The notes below the pieces were generated by a model that saw nothing but the letters and a program-made list of their open reading frames with translations, was not told the origin of the DNA and searched no databases. Both the position numbers and the translations under genes were made by a program. Below are positions 10,391 through 20,474 of a stretch of DNA of 64,000 nucleotides, piece after piece; the first letter of the stretch is position 1; every line of letters begins with the position of its first letter. Origin of the DNA: an uncultured Brevibacillus sp. (GTDB taxonomy: Bacteria; Bacillota; Bacilli; Brevibacillales; Brevibacillaceae); assembly GCA_946402065.1 (NCBI GenBank), contig CAMIVR010000003.1, forward strand, positions 1 through 64,000, in the 5' to 3' direction.

Positions 10391-12898
10391 ATGAAAACTC
10401 GCGTGTACGAATATGCAAAACAACATAATATGAGCAGTAAGGAAATTTTGAATTTGTTGAAGCGGCTCAACATCGACGTGTCCAACCACATGAGTATCAT
10501 GGATCAGGATATGGTTGATAAAGTTGAGCAGCACATGGCAAAACTAAGGTCACAAACGAAGCCAGCGGAAAAGGCAGGAGCGGCAAAACCACAGTCGGAG
10601 CGGCCGCAGGAGAGACGAAATCCGGAAAATACCGCACAAAGGCAGCCGCAACAGGCGTCTGCAAAACCAGCCGGGAAGTCCCATGCGCCTAACAGTGCCG
10701 GCCAGCAGAACCAGCAAGGCCAGCAGAAACGCCCAGGTGGCGGGGGGAATCCATCCGGCAATAAACAAAGAGGGAATGATTCTGCACAGCACCGTTCAAA
10801 TCAACAAAAAATACAGGGGAAGAATCAGGAGAGAAAACCAAACGATATGAGAAGTCAAACTCCAAAGCAAACCGAGAAAAAGCCGTTTGAGAAAGCACAG
10901 AACACGTCGCCAGCTCCGGAGCACGATCAAGATCATGTGAAGTCGGAAACGGAAGAATTCGAGGACAAAGTAAAAATTCCAGCGAAAATTGGAATTGAGA
11001 AACGCGAAAAAATCAAAAAGAACCCGGGTGCGAAAAAGAGCTTTGAAGAAACCAAGAAAGCGCCGGGCTTCAAAGGCATGAACAAGAAGCCTGACAACAA
11101 CCGCAGACATCATTCGCGTGAACCGCAACGCCCGGTCGTTTTGGAAACGCCAGCAAAAATTACCTTTACCGAATCGCTTACCGTGGGCGAGTTGGCGAAA
11201 AAGCTGCGCAAAGAGCCGGCTGAAATTATCAAGAAGCTGTTCGGCTTAGGGATCATGGCGACGATCAACCAGGACCTTGACCGCGATGCGATTGAGCTCA
11301 TTTGCGGAGAGTACAACGTAGAAGTGGAAGAGAAAATCATTATCGATGAGACCAATTTCGAGACGATCGAAGAAGTCGACCAACCGGGTGACCTCGTAGA
11401 GCGTCCGCCGGTCGTGACGATCATGGGGCACGTTGACCACGGAAAAACGACTTTGCTTGACGCCATCCGCTCGACCAACGTCGTTGCCGGAGAAGCAGGC
11501 GGTATCACTCAGCATATCGGCGCCTATCAAGTCGAGATCAAAGGAAAGAAAATCACCTTCCTCGATACGCCTGGTCACGCTGCGTTTACGACGATGCGGG
11601 CGCGTGGTGCCCAAATCACTGACATCACGATTCTCGTCGTTGCCGCTGACGACGGCGTCATGCCGCAGACCGTGGAAGCGATCAGCCATGCGAAAGCGGC
11701 CAACGTTCCGATTATCGTTGCCGTAAACAAGGTCGACAAACCGGAAGCGAACATCGATCGAATCAAGCAAGAGCTGACCGAGTATTCGCTGGTTGCCGAG
11801 GAGTGGGGCGGCGACACGATTTTCTGCCCGCTGTCAGCCAAACAGCGTACCGGCATTGAAGAACTGCTTGAATACATTCTGCTCGTCTCCGAGGTCCAGG
11901 AGTTAAAAGCAAATCCGAACAAGCGTGCCCGCGGTACGGTCATTGAAGCGGAATTGGATAAAGGAAAAGGCTCTGTCGCCACTGTCCTCGTTCAGCACGG
12001 TACGCTGAAAATCGGCGATCCGATCGTCGTCGGCTCGGCATATGGACGCGTTCGCGCGATGGTCAATGACAAAGGCCGCCGGATTAAAGAAGCAGGTCCG
12101 TCGACGCCTGTCGAGATTACAGGGTTGAATGAAGTGCCGCAGGCAGGGGACCAGTTCATGGTCTTCGAGGATGAGAAGAAAATGCGGGCTATCGGTGAAT
12201 CGCGCGCTGCGAAACAACGCGAGTCCGAGCTCAGAGCGAGCAGCCGCGTCTCGCTTGACGATTTGTTCCAGCATATCCAGGAGGGCGAAGTAAAAGAGCT
12301 GAACCTGATTGTCAAAGGTGACGTGCAAGGCTCTGTAGAAGCACTTCGCGGCTCACTGGAAAAAATCGATGTCAACGGTACACGCGTGAAAATCATCCAT
12401 ACAGGTGTTGGAGCGATTACAGAGTCCGACGTAACCTTGGCCAATGCTTCGAACGGGATCATCATCGGCTTTAACGTACGCCCTGAGCCGAATGCGCGCA
12501 ATATGGCAGAACAGGAAAAAATTGACATTCGTTTGCACCGCGTGATCTACAGCGTCATCGAAGAGATCGAAGCAGCACTTAAAGGAATGCTCGATCCAGT
12601 GTACAAAGAATCGATCATCGGCCAGGCCGAAATCCGCCAAGTGTTCAAGGTTTCCAAAGTCGGCAATATTGCCGGTTGCTATGTGACGGAAGGCAAGCTG
12701 ACCCGCGATGCCGGAGCTCGTCTCATCCGTGACGGCGTAGTCATTTACGAAGGCAAGCTGGAGACGCTCAAGCGTTTCAAAGACGATGCCAAAGAAGTCG
12801 CGGCCGGTTATGAGTGCGGCCTAACGCTCGAACGCTTTAGCGACATCAAGGAAGGCGATGTTCTGGAAGCCTTTGTGATGGTAGAAGTCAAAGCGTAA
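10391..12898 (+). CDS. infB: Translation initiation factor IF-2
   Basis: GTPase that brings initiator tRNA to the ribosome. An N-terminal IF2_N fold ([20 protein letters not shown]) is followed by about 190 residues of low-complexity Q/K/P/N-rich linker. A second IF2_N ([21 protein letters not shown]) leads into the G domain ([10 protein letters not shown] near 346, DTPGH, NKVDKP) and domains II-IV. 835 residues is longer than B. subtilis IF-2 (716), the extra length being in the disordered linker. The stop TAA shares its last base with the ylxP ATG. Confidence 0.97.
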   Translation: MKTRVYEYAKQHNMSSKEILNLLKRLNIDVSNHMSIMDQDMVDKVEQHMAKLRSQTKPAEKAGAAKPQSERPQERRNPENTAQRQPQQASAKPAGKSHAPNSAGQQNQQGQQKRPGGGGNPSGNKQRGNDSAQHRSNQQKIQGKNQERKPNDMRSQTPKQTEKKPFEKAQNTSPAPEHDQDHVKSETEEFEDKVKIPAKIGIEKREKIKKNPGAKKSFEETKKAPGFKGMNKKPDNNRRHHSREPQRPVVLETPAKITFTESLTVGELAKKLRKEPAEIIKKLFGLGIMATINQDLDRDAIELICGEYNVEVEEKIIIDETNFETIEEVDQPGDLVERPPVVTIMGHVDHGKTTLLDAIRSTNVVAGEAGGITQHIGAYQVEIKGKKITFLDTPGHAAFTTMRARGAQITDITILVVAADDGVMPQTVEAISHAKAANVPIIVAVNKVDKPEANIDRIKQELTEYSLVAEEWGGDTIFCPLSAKQRTGIEELLEYILLVSEVQELKANPNKRARGTVIEAELDKGKGSVATVLVQHGTLKIGDPIVVGSAYGRVRAMVNDKGRRIKEAGPSTPVEITGLNEVPQAGDQFMVFEDEKKMRAIGESRAAKQRESELRASSRVSLDDLFQHIQEGEVKELNLIVKGDVQGSVEALRGSLEKIDVNGTRVKIIHTGVGAITESDVTLANASNGIIIGFNVRPEPNARNMAEQEKIDIRLHRVIYSVIEEIEAALKGMLDPVYKESIIGQAEIRQVFKVSKVGNIAGCYVTEGKLTRDAGARLIRDGVVIYEGKLETLKRFKDDAKEVAAGYECGLTLERFSDIKEGDVLEAFVMVEVKA

Positions 12899-13179
12899 TG
12901 GTAGGCGTCTTGAGGGTTGAACTCTTTTTGCCCGAGTGCCACAGCCTGAAAGAGAAGCGATCCATTGTCAAAAGCCTGATCCGCCAGTTGCGAAACAAGT
13001 TTAACGTTTCCGTGGCGGAGATGGCTTATCAAGAGCAGTGGCAGCGGACAGAGCTGGAAATCGCTGCCGTTGCCAATGAGCTCCACTTTATCCAAAAAGA
13101 ACTGCAGGCTGTCATTCGCATGGTGGAAATAACTCCCGATGCCGAGTTGATAACGACTGTTACGGAATACTACGACTAG
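12898..13179 (+). CDS. ylxP: DUF503 family protein YlxP
   Basis: Conserved 93-residue protein found between infB and rbfA in many Gram-positives. Signature: VGVLRVELFLPECHSLKEKRSIVKSLI, then a region usually reading FNVSVAE. Molecular role is not established; the location suggests ribosome assembly or RNA metabolism. Its ATG overlaps the infB stop by one base (TAATG), so it probably depends on coupled translation. Confidence 0.85.
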   Translation: MVGVLRVELFLPECHSLKEKRSIVKSLIRQLRNKFNVSVAEMAYQEQWQRTELEIAAVANELHFIQKELQAVIRMVEITPDAELITTVTEYYD

Positions 13180-13203
13180 GTCACTGCGGGAGGTGATTGG
13201 CTT

Positions 13204-13575
13204 ATGAGTATGAACAAAACACGTACGAGCCGTGTAGGCGAAGAAATCAAAAAAGAGCTGAGCGTGCTGCTGCAGCGAGGGTTGAAAGATCCGCGAATCG
13301 GCTTCGTCACTGTTACTGGTGTAGAAGTTACAAGTGATTTGCAGCTTGCCAAAATTTTTGTCAGCATCTTTGGCAGCGCTGAGCAGCGTGCAGACAGCCT
13401 GGCGGGATTGCAAAAAGCAAAAGGCTTTTTGCGAACCGAGATCGGAAAAAGAATCAAATTGCGCCATGTGCCGGACCTCGTGTTTAAAATCGATGAATCC
13501 ATTGATTACGGCAACAAAATCGAAAACATCCTGCGCGAAATCTCCACAAATGAAGGGGAAAACCGGCATGACTGA
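13204..13575 (+). CDS. rbfA: Ribosome-binding factor A
   Basis: Cold-adaptation and 30S maturation factor acting on the 5' end of 16S rRNA. 123 residues with a KH-like fold: RTSRVGEEIKKELSVLLQRG, LKDPRIGFVTVTGVEVTSDL, and KRIKLRHVPDLVFKIDESIDYG. ATG 13204 follows GGGAGGTGA; a second in-frame ATG two codons later is less well placed. The stop overlaps the start of nrnA by 8 bases. Confidence 0.95.
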   Translation: MSMNKTRTSRVGEEIKKELSVLLQRGLKDPRIGFVTVTGVEVTSDLQLAKIFVSIFGSAEQRADSLAGLQKAKGFLRTEIGKRIKLRHVPDLVFKIDESIDYGNKIENILREISTNEGENRHD

Positions 13576-14563
13576 TTATGTCACAGCTCTACAGGAAGCC
13601 ATTCGGTTTATGCGCAAGCACGATCGGTTTCTGATCGTGACGCACGTCAATCCGGATGGCGATACGACGAGCGCTGCACTGGCTTGTGCGCTGCTGCTCG
13701 AAGACTTGGGGAAAAGCTACTGTATTGTAAACGAGGGGGAGACACCGGAGAAATTCAGCTTCCTGCCTCGTTTTTCTTCCATTAAAGACTTGTCGAAGGA
13801 CATCTTCACGGAAACATTCAGCCATGTCATTGCTGTTGACGCTGCCGATTATAAGCGGATGGGGGACGTTCCCCGACTGTTTGCGGACGATGTGAACATT
13901 CTCAACATCGATCATCACCCAACCAACGATCTGTTCGGGCAGATTAACGTCGTTCGCGCCGACGCTGCTGCAACGGTGGAAATCATGTTTGAATTGCTGA
14001 AGGCGGGGGAGTTCACGCTAAACGAACAGCTTGCGGCGTGCATTTATACAGGACTTTTAACGGACACAGGCGGGTTTCGCTACGCGAATACATCGCCAAA
14101 CGTGCTGAAAATCGCGTCTGAGCTGCTAGGTTACGGAATCAAGCCGGGAGAGCTTGCCGAGCGCTGTCTCGAGGAGATTACGCTGGCGCATATTCTCTTG
14201 CTGCGCCGCGCCCTGCAAACGTTAAAAATCACCCATCGCAAGCTCACCGCCTCGCTGCAGGTAACCCGTGACGATATGCGGGAAGCAGGTGCCAGCGGCG
14301 AAGACACCAGCGGCTTGGTCAATTACTGCCGAAATATTGAAGGCGTCGAAATTGGCGTGTTTTTCCACGAAACAGGGGAAAACCAAATCAAAGTGAGCTT
14401 CCGTTCCCGGGCCAGCGCTGACGTAGCCCAGATAGCCAAAGAGCTGGGCGGCGGCGGGCATGCACGGGCGGCCGGCTGCACGATCGTCGGCAGCTTGGCT
14501 GAAGCAGAAGCGATTGTGTTTGAAAAGATCAGCGAAGCACTAGGGGTGCAGGCAGATGAGTAG
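13568..14563 (+). CDS. nrnA: DHH/DHHA1 phosphoesterase, NrnA type (nanoRNase / pAp phosphatase)
   Basis: Degrades short RNA oligomers and dephosphorylates 3'-phosphoadenosine 5'-phosphate. 331 residues. DHH metal-binding motifs are HVNPDGDTTSAALA, VDAADYKRM and IDHHPTNDLFG. The DHHA1 domain ends in the glycine-rich GGGGHARAAGC substrate loop. I placed the start at ATG 13568 (protein MTDYVTAL), preceded by GAAGGGG and overlapping the rbfA stop; the frame is open further upstream but that part is antisense-like to no known family. Confidence 0.93.
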   Translation: MTDYVTALQEAIRFMRKHDRFLIVTHVNPDGDTTSAALACALLLEDLGKSYCIVNEGETPEKFSFLPRFSSIKDLSKDIFTETFSHVIAVDAADYKRMGDVPRLFADDVNILNIDHHPTNDLFGQINVVRADAAATVEIMFELLKAGEFTLNEQLAACIYTGLLTDTGGFRYANTSPNVLKIASELLGYGIKPGELAERCLEEITLAHILLLRRALQTLKITHRKLTASLQVTRDDMREAGASGEDTSGLVNYCRNIEGVEIGVFFHETGENQIKVSFRSRASADVAQIAKELGGGGHARAAGCTIVGSLAEAEAIVFEKISEALGVQADE

Positions 14564-15479
14564 CCTATCCGGCGTGATCGTCATACATAAGCAGGCCGGA
14601 ATGACGTCACATGATTGTGTCGCACGTGTACGGCGCTATCTGCGGACGAAAAAAGTAGGACATACCGGCACGCTTGATCCGGACGTGACAGGTGTGCTGC
14701 CTATTTGTCTGGGTCAGGCGACGAGAATCGTCGAGTACTTGCAGGATCTACCGAAAACGTACGAAGTGACGCTGCGTCTGGGCACTGCCACGACGACCGA
14801 GGATGCTTCAGGCGATGTGGTAAAATGTGAGCCCGTCGATCCGGACACGATAACGGAAGAGCGGGTACAGGCTGTATTCCGGCAGTTCGAGGGTGAAATC
14901 GAACAGGTGCCGCCGATGTATTCCGCTGTCAAAGTCAATGGCAAGCGTCTGTACCAGCTTGCCCGGCAAGGCGTGGTAGTCGAGCGTCAGGCGCGCACGG
15001 TGTCCATTTACGACTTGCATCTCTATGAGATAAGCTGCTCACCGAACGTGGAAATTTCGTTTCGCTGCCGCTGCTCCAAAGGCACATACATTCGAACATT
15101 ATGTGTTGACATCGGCGAAGCCTTGGGATATCCTGCCCACATGGCCCGGTTGATTCGTTCCGGCAGCGGACCGTTTACACTGGACGATGCGATTTCGCTG
15201 GAGCGATTGGAGGAGCTTAGCCAATCGCCGGAAGGTGTTGCGGCAGCTTTGATTCCGCCTGCCGAAGCGCTGGCTTTTTTACCGCGTTACGATGTCGGTG
15301 AAGAGCGCAAGGCAGCGGTGCTTAACGGCTTGGAAACAGCACTGTTCAATGCCGGCGTCAGCGAAGGGAAGCTGATTCGCTTGTTTGCGGGGGAACAGTT
15401 TTTAGGGATTCACCGCGTTTGTCAGGGACCCAAAGGCTATTATGCGAAACCGGAAAAAGTATTTCAGGTTGAGGTGTGA
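14556..15479 (+). CDS. truB: tRNA pseudouridine(55) synthase
   Basis: Makes pseudouridine 55 in the T-loop of tRNAs. 307 residues. Catalytic Asp lies in GHTGTLDPDVTGVLPI; other family marks are KTYEVTLRLGTATTTED, PPMYSAVKVNGKRLYQLARQG and the KGTYIRTLCVDIGEALG segment. The start overlaps nrnA by 8 bases. The end lies 2 bases before the ribF ATG, so the three genes are probably co-translated. Confidence 0.96.
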   Translation: MSSLSGVIVIHKQAGMTSHDCVARVRRYLRTKKVGHTGTLDPDVTGVLPICLGQATRIVEYLQDLPKTYEVTLRLGTATTTEDASGDVVKCEPVDPDTITEERVQAVFRQFEGEIEQVPPMYSAVKVNGKRLYQLARQGVVVERQARTVSIYDLHLYEISCSPNVEISFRCRCSKGTYIRTLCVDIGEALGYPAHMARLIRSGSGPFTLDDAISLERLEELSQSPEGVAAALIPPAEALAFLPRYDVGEERKAAVLNGLETALFNAGVSEGKLIRLFAGEQFLGIHRVCQGPKGYYAKPEKVFQVEV

Positions 15480-15481
15480 TT

Positions 15482-16420
15482 ATGAAAACCATTCAGCTTT
15501 CATACCCATTGCCGCAAGATGTGGAGTTTTCTCCATGCTCCGTTGCTGTCGGCTACTTTGACGGCGTTCACCTCGGACATCGCCGCGTCATTCAACAGGC
15601 GATTGATACGGCGATCGAGCGCGGCTGGAAAAGCGCGGTACTGACCTTTGATCCGCACCCGCGAGAAGTGCTGGGGCGGACCGGGTATACACGCTATTTG
15701 ACCCCGTTGGAGGAAAAGCTGGAGCAATTGGAAAAAATGGGTGTCGATATCGTCTACGTCATGAAGTTTGATATTCCGTTTTCTTCGGTATATCCGGAAG
15801 ATTTCATCCTCGAATGCCTGATGCCGCTTCAATGCAGACATGTCGCTGCCGGTTTTGACTACACGTTCGGCTATCGCGGAAAAGGCACGGCACAGACACT
15901 GCTTGCGATGAGCGAAGGACGGTACGGCGTGAATATCGTCGGTCCCGTCAATCGCCTGGGAGAAAAGGTGAGCAGCACCGTGATACGGGAGTATTTGCAC
16001 AACGGGGAAGTAGAGCAGGCCCGGCATTTGCTCGGCAGGCCGTACAAAGTGAAAGGCGTCGTCGTCCACGGAGACAAGCGCGGACGGACGATCGGCTTTC
16101 CCACTGCGAACGTCTCCGTCACCTTACCGTATTTGCTCGGCAAAAATGGCGTGTACGGCGTACGCTTCACGGTTGACGGTGAATCCTTCAACGGTTTGAT
16201 GAACGTCGGCATCAAGCCGACATTTGAGCTGGAAAAGAAGGAAAAGTCACTCGAAGTCCACTTGTTTGACTTTGACCGAACCATTTACGACAAAGAGGTA
16301 CAGATCGAATTTCTCTTCTGGGTTCGCGACGAACAAAAGTTTTCCGGTGTAGAAGCGCTTATTGCACAAATCAGCAAAGATGTTGCCAGCGCCAAACAAA
16401 AATTTCTCACGTTCAAATAA
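15482..16420 (+). CDS. ribF: Bifunctional riboflavin kinase / FAD synthetase
   Basis: Phosphorylates riboflavin to FMN, then adenylates it to FAD. The N-terminal nucleotidyltransferase domain has GYFDGVHLGHRRVI; the C-terminal kinase domain has GDKRGRTIGFPTANV and the LMNVGIKPTF segment. About 312 residues, the usual length. I chose ATG 15482; an in-frame GTG at 15476 overlaps the Shine-Dalgarno GAGGTG. Last gene of the long operon; rpsO has its own promoter 11 bases downstream. Confidence 0.95.
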   Translation: MKTIQLSYPLPQDVEFSPCSVAVGYFDGVHLGHRRVIQQAIDTAIERGWKSAVLTFDPHPREVLGRTGYTRYLTPLEEKLEQLEKMGVDIVYVMKFDIPFSSVYPEDFILECLMPLQCRHVAAGFDYTFGYRGKGTAQTLLAMSEGRYGVNIVGPVNRLGEKVSSTVIREYLHNGEVEQARHLLGRPYKVKGVVVHGDKRGRTIGFPTANVSVTLPYLLGKNGVYGVRFTVDGESFNGLMNVGIKPTFELEKKEKSLEVHLFDFDRTIYDKEVQIEFLFWVRDEQKFSGVEALIAQISKDVASAKQKFLTFK

Positions 16421-16430
16421 CCTGGCCGCT

Positions 16431-16459
16431 TTGCTTTTGCCCGTGGGCTGTGTTATACT
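16431..16459 (+). promoter_or_regulatory. Sigma-A promoter of rpsO
   Basis: TTGCTT (16431-16436), 17-base spacer, TATACT (16454-16459). It starts just after the ribF stop and gives a leader of roughly 90 bases before rpsO. Confidence 0.8.
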
Positions 16460-16465
16460 TCTTTT

Positions 16466-16549
16466 GTTATCCAAAACAACCACAGCTTGGCTGACCGATT
16501 CTCACCGACGGCGGACTCGGCTGATGGGGTATCAGAAAAAGGAGGTGAG
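16466..16549 (+). promoter_or_regulatory. Structured rpsO leader, probable S15 autoregulatory site
   Basis: The leader can form several adjacent helices: CCGA (16495-16498) with TCGG (16517-16520) around an inner CCG/CGG helix, and CTGAT-GGGGT-ATCAG (16521-16535) directly before the Shine-Dalgarno AAAGGAGGTG. In Geobacillus, S15 is known to repress its own translation by binding a three-way junction in this leader that mimics its 16S rRNA site. The helices are seen; S15 binding is inferred from position and precedent. Confidence 0.6.
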
Positions 16550-16554
16550 TCACG

Positions 16555-16824
16555 ATGGCACTTACTCAAGAACGTAAGACGCAATTGATTCAAGAGTACC
16601 GCACGCATGAAAATGACACCGGTTCTCCGGAAGTACAAATTGCTATCTTGACCGAAAACATCAACAACCTGAACGCACACTTGCGTACACACAAGAAAGA
16701 CCACCACAGCCGTCGCGGTCTTTTGAAGATGGTTGGTCAACGCCGTAACCTGCTGAGCTATCTCAGAGAGAATGACATCGCGCGTTACCGTACGTTGGTT
16801 GACAGACTCGGCCTGCGCCGTTAA
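16555..16824 (+). CDS. rpsO: 30S ribosomal protein S15
   Basis: Primary 16S rRNA-binding protein of the platform, 89 residues, full length. Highly conserved blocks: [40 protein letters not shown] and [25 protein letters not shown] follows a strong AAAGGAGGTGA. It has its own promoter upstream and a terminator downstream, so it is a single-gene transcript possibly reading through into pnp. Confidence 0.98.
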   Translation: MALTQERKTQLIQEYRTHENDTGSPEVQIAILTENINNLNAHLRTHKKDHHSRRGLLKMVGQRRNLLSYLRENDIARYRTLVDRLGLRR

Positions 16825-16848
16825 TGAGCAACTAACTAGTATCAGAAA

Positions 16849-16871
16849 AGCGGGAAAACCCCGCTTTTTTC
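16849..16871 (+). terminator. Intrinsic terminator after rpsO
   Basis: Stem AGCGGG / CCCGCT (16849-16854, 16860-16865) with a short A-rich loop, followed by a run of six or more T. Confidence 0.9.
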
Positions 16872-16935
16872 ATTATCTATTTTTTAAGTTGCGTCTCAGC
16901 AGGAAATAATACATAGAAGTAGAAATGAAACATGT

Positions 16936-16949
16936 TAGACAATTGTCTA
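16936..16949 (+). repeat. 14-bp perfect palindrome in the pnp leader
   Basis: TAGACAATTGTCTA reads the same on both strands and ends just before the pnp Shine-Dalgarno GAGGAGGG. It could be a protein-binding site or a short hairpin controlling pnp translation. No family match is recognised. Confidence 0.5.
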
Positions 16950-16969
16950 CGAGGAGGGCTGCTAACGAC

Positions 16970-19099
16970 ATGGAGCAACAATTCCGCACATATGATTTTG
17001 AACTGGCAGGCCGAAAATTGACCCTGGAATTTGGTAAGATGGCAAAACAGGCGCAAGGTTCGGTCCTGGTTCGCTATGGTGATACAGCGATACTCTCCGC
17101 TGTAACGGTTTCGAAAGAGCCGAAGCCATTGGATTTTTTCCCGCTCACCGTCAATTACGAAGAGCGGTTGTATGCAGTAGGTAAAATTCCTGGGGGGTTT
17201 ATCAAACGGGAAGGGCGTCCGAGCGAAAAGGCGATTCTGGCCAGCCGTCTCATTGACCGCCCGATTCGTCCGCTATTCCCCGAGGGCTTCCGCAATGACG
17301 TCCAAATCGTCAACACCGTTCTGTCGGTGGATCAGGACTGCTCGCCGGAAATCGCTGCGATGATTGGAACATCCGCTGCGCTCAGCTATTCGGAAATTCC
17401 CTTTAAAGGGCCGATCGCTGGCGTGATCGTCGGCCGCATCGATGGCAAGCTGATCATCAATCCGACCGTGGCCGAGATGGAGAAGAGCGACATCCATTTG
17501 ACCGTTGCGGGCACGCGCGATGCGATCAACATGGTTGAGGCAGGCGCGAACGAAGTCCCTGAACAGGTGATGCTGGAAGCGATTATGTACGGCCACAGTG
17601 TGATCCAGCAAATCGTAGACTTCCAAAATCAGATCGTCGCCGAAATCGGCAAAGAAAAAATGCAGGTGGTGCTGCACGAAGTCGATCCGGAAATTAACAA
17701 AGCCGTTCGAGACTACGCAGAAGCCAAGCTGAAAGAAGTTATCCGCATTGAGGAGAAGCAAGCGCGTTACGATGCGATTGATGCCGTTAATGCCGAGACG
17801 CAGGAGCATTTCGCTGAGGTCTACCCGGAACAGGCCAGCGTTATTGCCGAAATCCTTCACGACATCTTGAAGGAAGAAGTTCGCCGCTTGATCACTCATG
17901 AAAAAATTCGTCCGGATGGACGGGCCCTCGACGAGATTCGCCCGATTACATGCGAAGTCGGATTACTGGCGCGTACCCATGGATCAGGACTGTTTACCCG
18001 CGGACAAACCCAAGCGCTCAGCGTATGTACACTCGGTGCGCTGGGGGATGTGCAAATTCTCGATGGACTCGGTCTTGAAGAGTCCAAGCGCTTTATGCAC
18101 CATTACAATTTCCCGCCGTACAGCGTAGGGGAAGCGCGTCCGCTGCGCCCGCCAGGCAGACGGGAAATCGGTCACGGAGCATTGGGAGAGCGGGCGATTG
18201 AGCCGATCATACCATCAGAAACGGAATTCCCGTATACGATCCGCCTCGTGTCTGAAGTCATCGAATCCAATGGATCCACTTCGCAGGCTTCGATTTGCGC
18301 CAGCGTACTTGCCCTGATGCAAGCAGGGGTGCCGATCAAAGCACCGGTCGCTGGGATTGCTATGGGTCTGATCATGGACGAAGCCGGCGAGAAATTCTCG
18401 ATTTTGAGCGACATTCAGGGGATGGAAGACCACCTGGGTGATATGGACTTTAAAGTTGCAGGTACGGCGAATGGCGTCACGGCCCTGCAAATGGACATCA
18501 AGATTGAAGGGATCAACCGGGAGATTCTCGAGCAAGCCCTGACGCAAGCGAAGGCCGGCCGGATGTTCATTCTCGGCAAAATGCTGGAAACGATCGCTGA
18601 GCCGAGCAAAGAGCTTTCGCCTTATGCGCCGAAGATTCTCACCATGTTGATCAACCCCGATAAAATTCGCGATGTCATCGGGCCTCAGGGCCGGATTATC
18701 AACAAAATTATTGAAGAAACCGGCGTCAAGATCGATATCGAGCAGGATGGACGGATCTTTATTGCTTCGGTTAGTGCAGAAGCCAACCAGAGAGCAAAAC
18801 AGATCATTGAAGACCTCGTTCGCGAAGTCGCCGTTGGGCAAACCTATCTGGGTACGGTCAAACGCGTGGAGAAGTACGGAGCGTTTATCGAGCTGTTCGC
18901 AGGAAAAGAAGGGCTGTGCCACATTTCCCAACTGGCTGAAGAGCGGGTCGCAAAGACGGAGGACGTGGTCCAAATCGGCGATAAAGTAATGGTGAAAGTT
19001 ACGGAAATTGACGATCAGGGAAGAATTAACCTGTCGCGCAAGGCTGTTCTCAAGGAACAGGCTGCTGCCGCCCAGAATGCTGGCGCGAAAGCAGAATAA
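16970..19099 (+). CDS. pnp: Polyribonucleotide nucleotidyltransferase (PNPase)
   Basis: Main phosphorolytic 3'-5' exoribonuclease of the cell. Two RNase PH domains flank an alpha-helical domain. A KH domain ([20 protein letters not shown]) and an S1 domain ([20 protein letters not shown]) follow. About 709 residues is normal. ATG 16970 ([12 protein letters not shown]) is set by GAGGAGGG 11 bases upstream; an upstream in-frame ATG at 16925 would add 15 residues with no homology. It follows rpsO as in most bacteria. Confidence 0.97.
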   Translation: MEQQFRTYDFELAGRKLTLEFGKMAKQAQGSVLVRYGDTAILSAVTVSKEPKPLDFFPLTVNYEERLYAVGKIPGGFIKREGRPSEKAILASRLIDRPIRPLFPEGFRNDVQIVNTVLSVDQDCSPEIAAMIGTSAALSYSEIPFKGPIAGVIVGRIDGKLIINPTVAEMEKSDIHLTVAGTRDAINMVEAGANEVPEQVMLEAIMYGHSVIQQIVDFQNQIVAEIGKEKMQVVLHEVDPEINKAVRDYAEAKLKEVIRIEEKQARYDAIDAVNAETQEHFAEVYPEQASVIAEILHDILKEEVRRLITHEKIRPDGRALDEIRPITCEVGLLARTHGSGLFTRGQTQALSVCTLGALGDVQILDGLGLEESKRFMHHYNFPPYSVGEARPLRPPGRREIGHGALGERAIEPIIPSETEFPYTIRLVSEVIESNGSTSQASICASVLALMQAGVPIKAPVAGIAMGLIMDEAGEKFSILSDIQGMEDHLGDMDFKVAGTANGVTALQMDIKIEGINREILEQALTQAKAGRMFILGKMLETIAEPSKELSPYAPKILTMLINPDKIRDVIGPQGRIINKIIEETGVKIDIEQDGRIFIASVSAEANQRAKQIIEDLVREVAVGQTYLGTVKRVEKYGAFIELFAGKEGLCHISQLAEERVAKTEDVVQIGDKVMVKVTEIDDQGRINLSRKAVLKEQAAAAQNAGAKAE

Positions 19100-19173
19100 G
19101 CTGCCGAACACAACTGCATACAAGAGTCTGTTCGCAATCGCAGAAAGCTGCGGCTGTGAACAAACTCGCAAAC

Positions 19174-19224
19174 AAAAGCTTGGTCACAAGAAGATTTCTT
19201 CGTGTAGGCAAGCTTTTTCTTTTT
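19174..19224 (+). terminator. Intrinsic terminator after pnp
   Basis: Long hairpin with outer stem AAAAGCTTG / CAAGCTTTT (19174-19182, 19209-19217) and an inner imperfect CACAAGAA / TTCTTCGTG helix, followed by TTCTTTTT. The rest of 19100-19363 shows no gene. Confidence 0.85.
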
Positions 19225-19363
19225 ACTTCTATCTTGCCAACTTGTCTCATAGATTGGATTAGTAACCTGGCTTATGGCAAGCTGTGCATGGACGCTTTTT
19301 GCGGCGTGTGCCCGGTGAGCCTTGCAAACCAGAGGGCCTTGTTGTAAGTAAGGAGGGCTATCC

Positions 19364-20344
19364 ATGAGCAAGATTCGGCACAGGCTGTTGTTTATAGGTG
19401 TTTGCTGGCTGGTGGTTCATTTGCTGCTGCTCGGCTCATTGCCGATTGAACACTTTGTAGACGTCGTGAAACATCGAGCAACAAAAGTAGATCTGCCCCT
19501 CAGTGTAGAAGACGAGCTGCTAAGTAAAATACAGGAGTGGCGCTCAACGTATGAGGAACCTCCCGTCGATACCGCGATCGATCCGAGCTGGGAAGCAGCG
19601 GTACCGGGATATAACGGCAAGCGCATTGATGCCGATGCCTCCATTGCCCAAATGAAGTCGACGGGTGTGCATAGCCCTGATCAGCTTATTTTCAAGCAGG
19701 TGCCTCCCGCTAAATCGATCGACCAGTTCAGCACGTATCCGATTTATCGCGGTAATCCGCAAAAGCCGGCGATCAGCTTCATGATCAACGTCGCCTGGGG
19801 AAACGAGTATCTCGATTCGATACTCGCCACGCTTGATAAATACAACATCAAAACAACCTTTTTCTTTGACGGTTCATGGGTCAAACGCTACCCCGAGGAA
19901 GCAAAAAAAATCGCTCAGCGGGGACACGAAATCGGTAATCATGCGTATTCCCATCCGAATATGGAACATTTGAACGATAGCCAAATTCGCCAAGAGATCG
20001 GGAAGACCCAGCAAATTATTCAGAAGACGATCGGCACGACTCCCACCCTGTTCGCTCCGCCATCCGGTTCCTTTTCCAAGCGCGTCGTCTCCATTGCCGC
20101 TGCTGAATTTCAAATGAAAACGATTCTCTGGACGGCAGACACGATCGATTGGAAGAATCCTTCCAATGATACGCTGATTCGCCGAATCAACAAGAAAATG
20201 GGCAATGGGGTGCTCGTCCTGATGCACCCGACCAGAGCTACTTCCGAATCGCTCGAAGCCTTGATAAAACAGGCAAAGAAGATGGGATTAACGCCTACAA
20301 CGGTATCCGAAGTGATCTCCAGCCGACGTCTGGATATGCCGTAA
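19364..20344 (+). CDS. ylxY: YlxY-type polysaccharide deacetylase-like protein
   Basis: Exported or membrane-anchored carbohydrate esterase 4 (NodB fold) protein, 326 residues. An N-terminal hydrophobic segment (~8-25) serves as signal or anchor. NodB motif 2, the zinc HxxxH, is present (GNHAYSHPNM), as are the later APPSGSF and LMHPT motifs. Motif 1, normally TFDDG with the catalytic Asp, reads INVAWGNEY, so the general base and one metal ligand are missing. I recall the same change in B. subtilis YlxY. It may bind rather than cut glycans. Position pnp-ylxY-mlpA matches B. subtilis. ATG follows AAGGAGG. Confidence 0.85.
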   Translation: MSKIRHRLLFIGVCWLVVHLLLLGSLPIEHFVDVVKHRATKVDLPLSVEDELLSKIQEWRSTYEEPPVDTAIDPSWEAAVPGYNGKRIDADASIAQMKSTGVHSPDQLIFKQVPPAKSIDQFSTYPIYRGNPQKPAISFMINVAWGNEYLDSILATLDKYNIKTTFFFDGSWVKRYPEEAKKIAQRGHEIGNHAYSHPNMEHLNDSQIRQEIGKTQQIIQKTIGTTPTLFAPPSGSFSKRVVSIAAAEFQMKTILWTADTIDWKNPSNDTLIRRINKKMGNGVLVLMHPTRATSESLEALIKQAKKMGLTPTTVSEVISSRRLDMP

Positions 20345-20358
20345 GACGGGTGAGAGTG

Positions 20359-20387
20359 TTGAGAAGAACAGCGATTTTTGCTATAGT
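20359..20387 (+). promoter_or_regulatory. Sigma-A promoter of the M16 peptidase gene
   Basis: TTGAGA (20359-20364), 17-base spacer, TATAGT (20382-20387), about 90 bases before the GTG start. Confidence 0.7.
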
Positions 20388-20474
20388 TAATCGTGTTTGT
20401 ACAAAGGATGAATCGGCAGTGCAACAAAAGAGGAGCTAGCAGTACGACAGGTTGCAATACTGAGGGGGATACTT

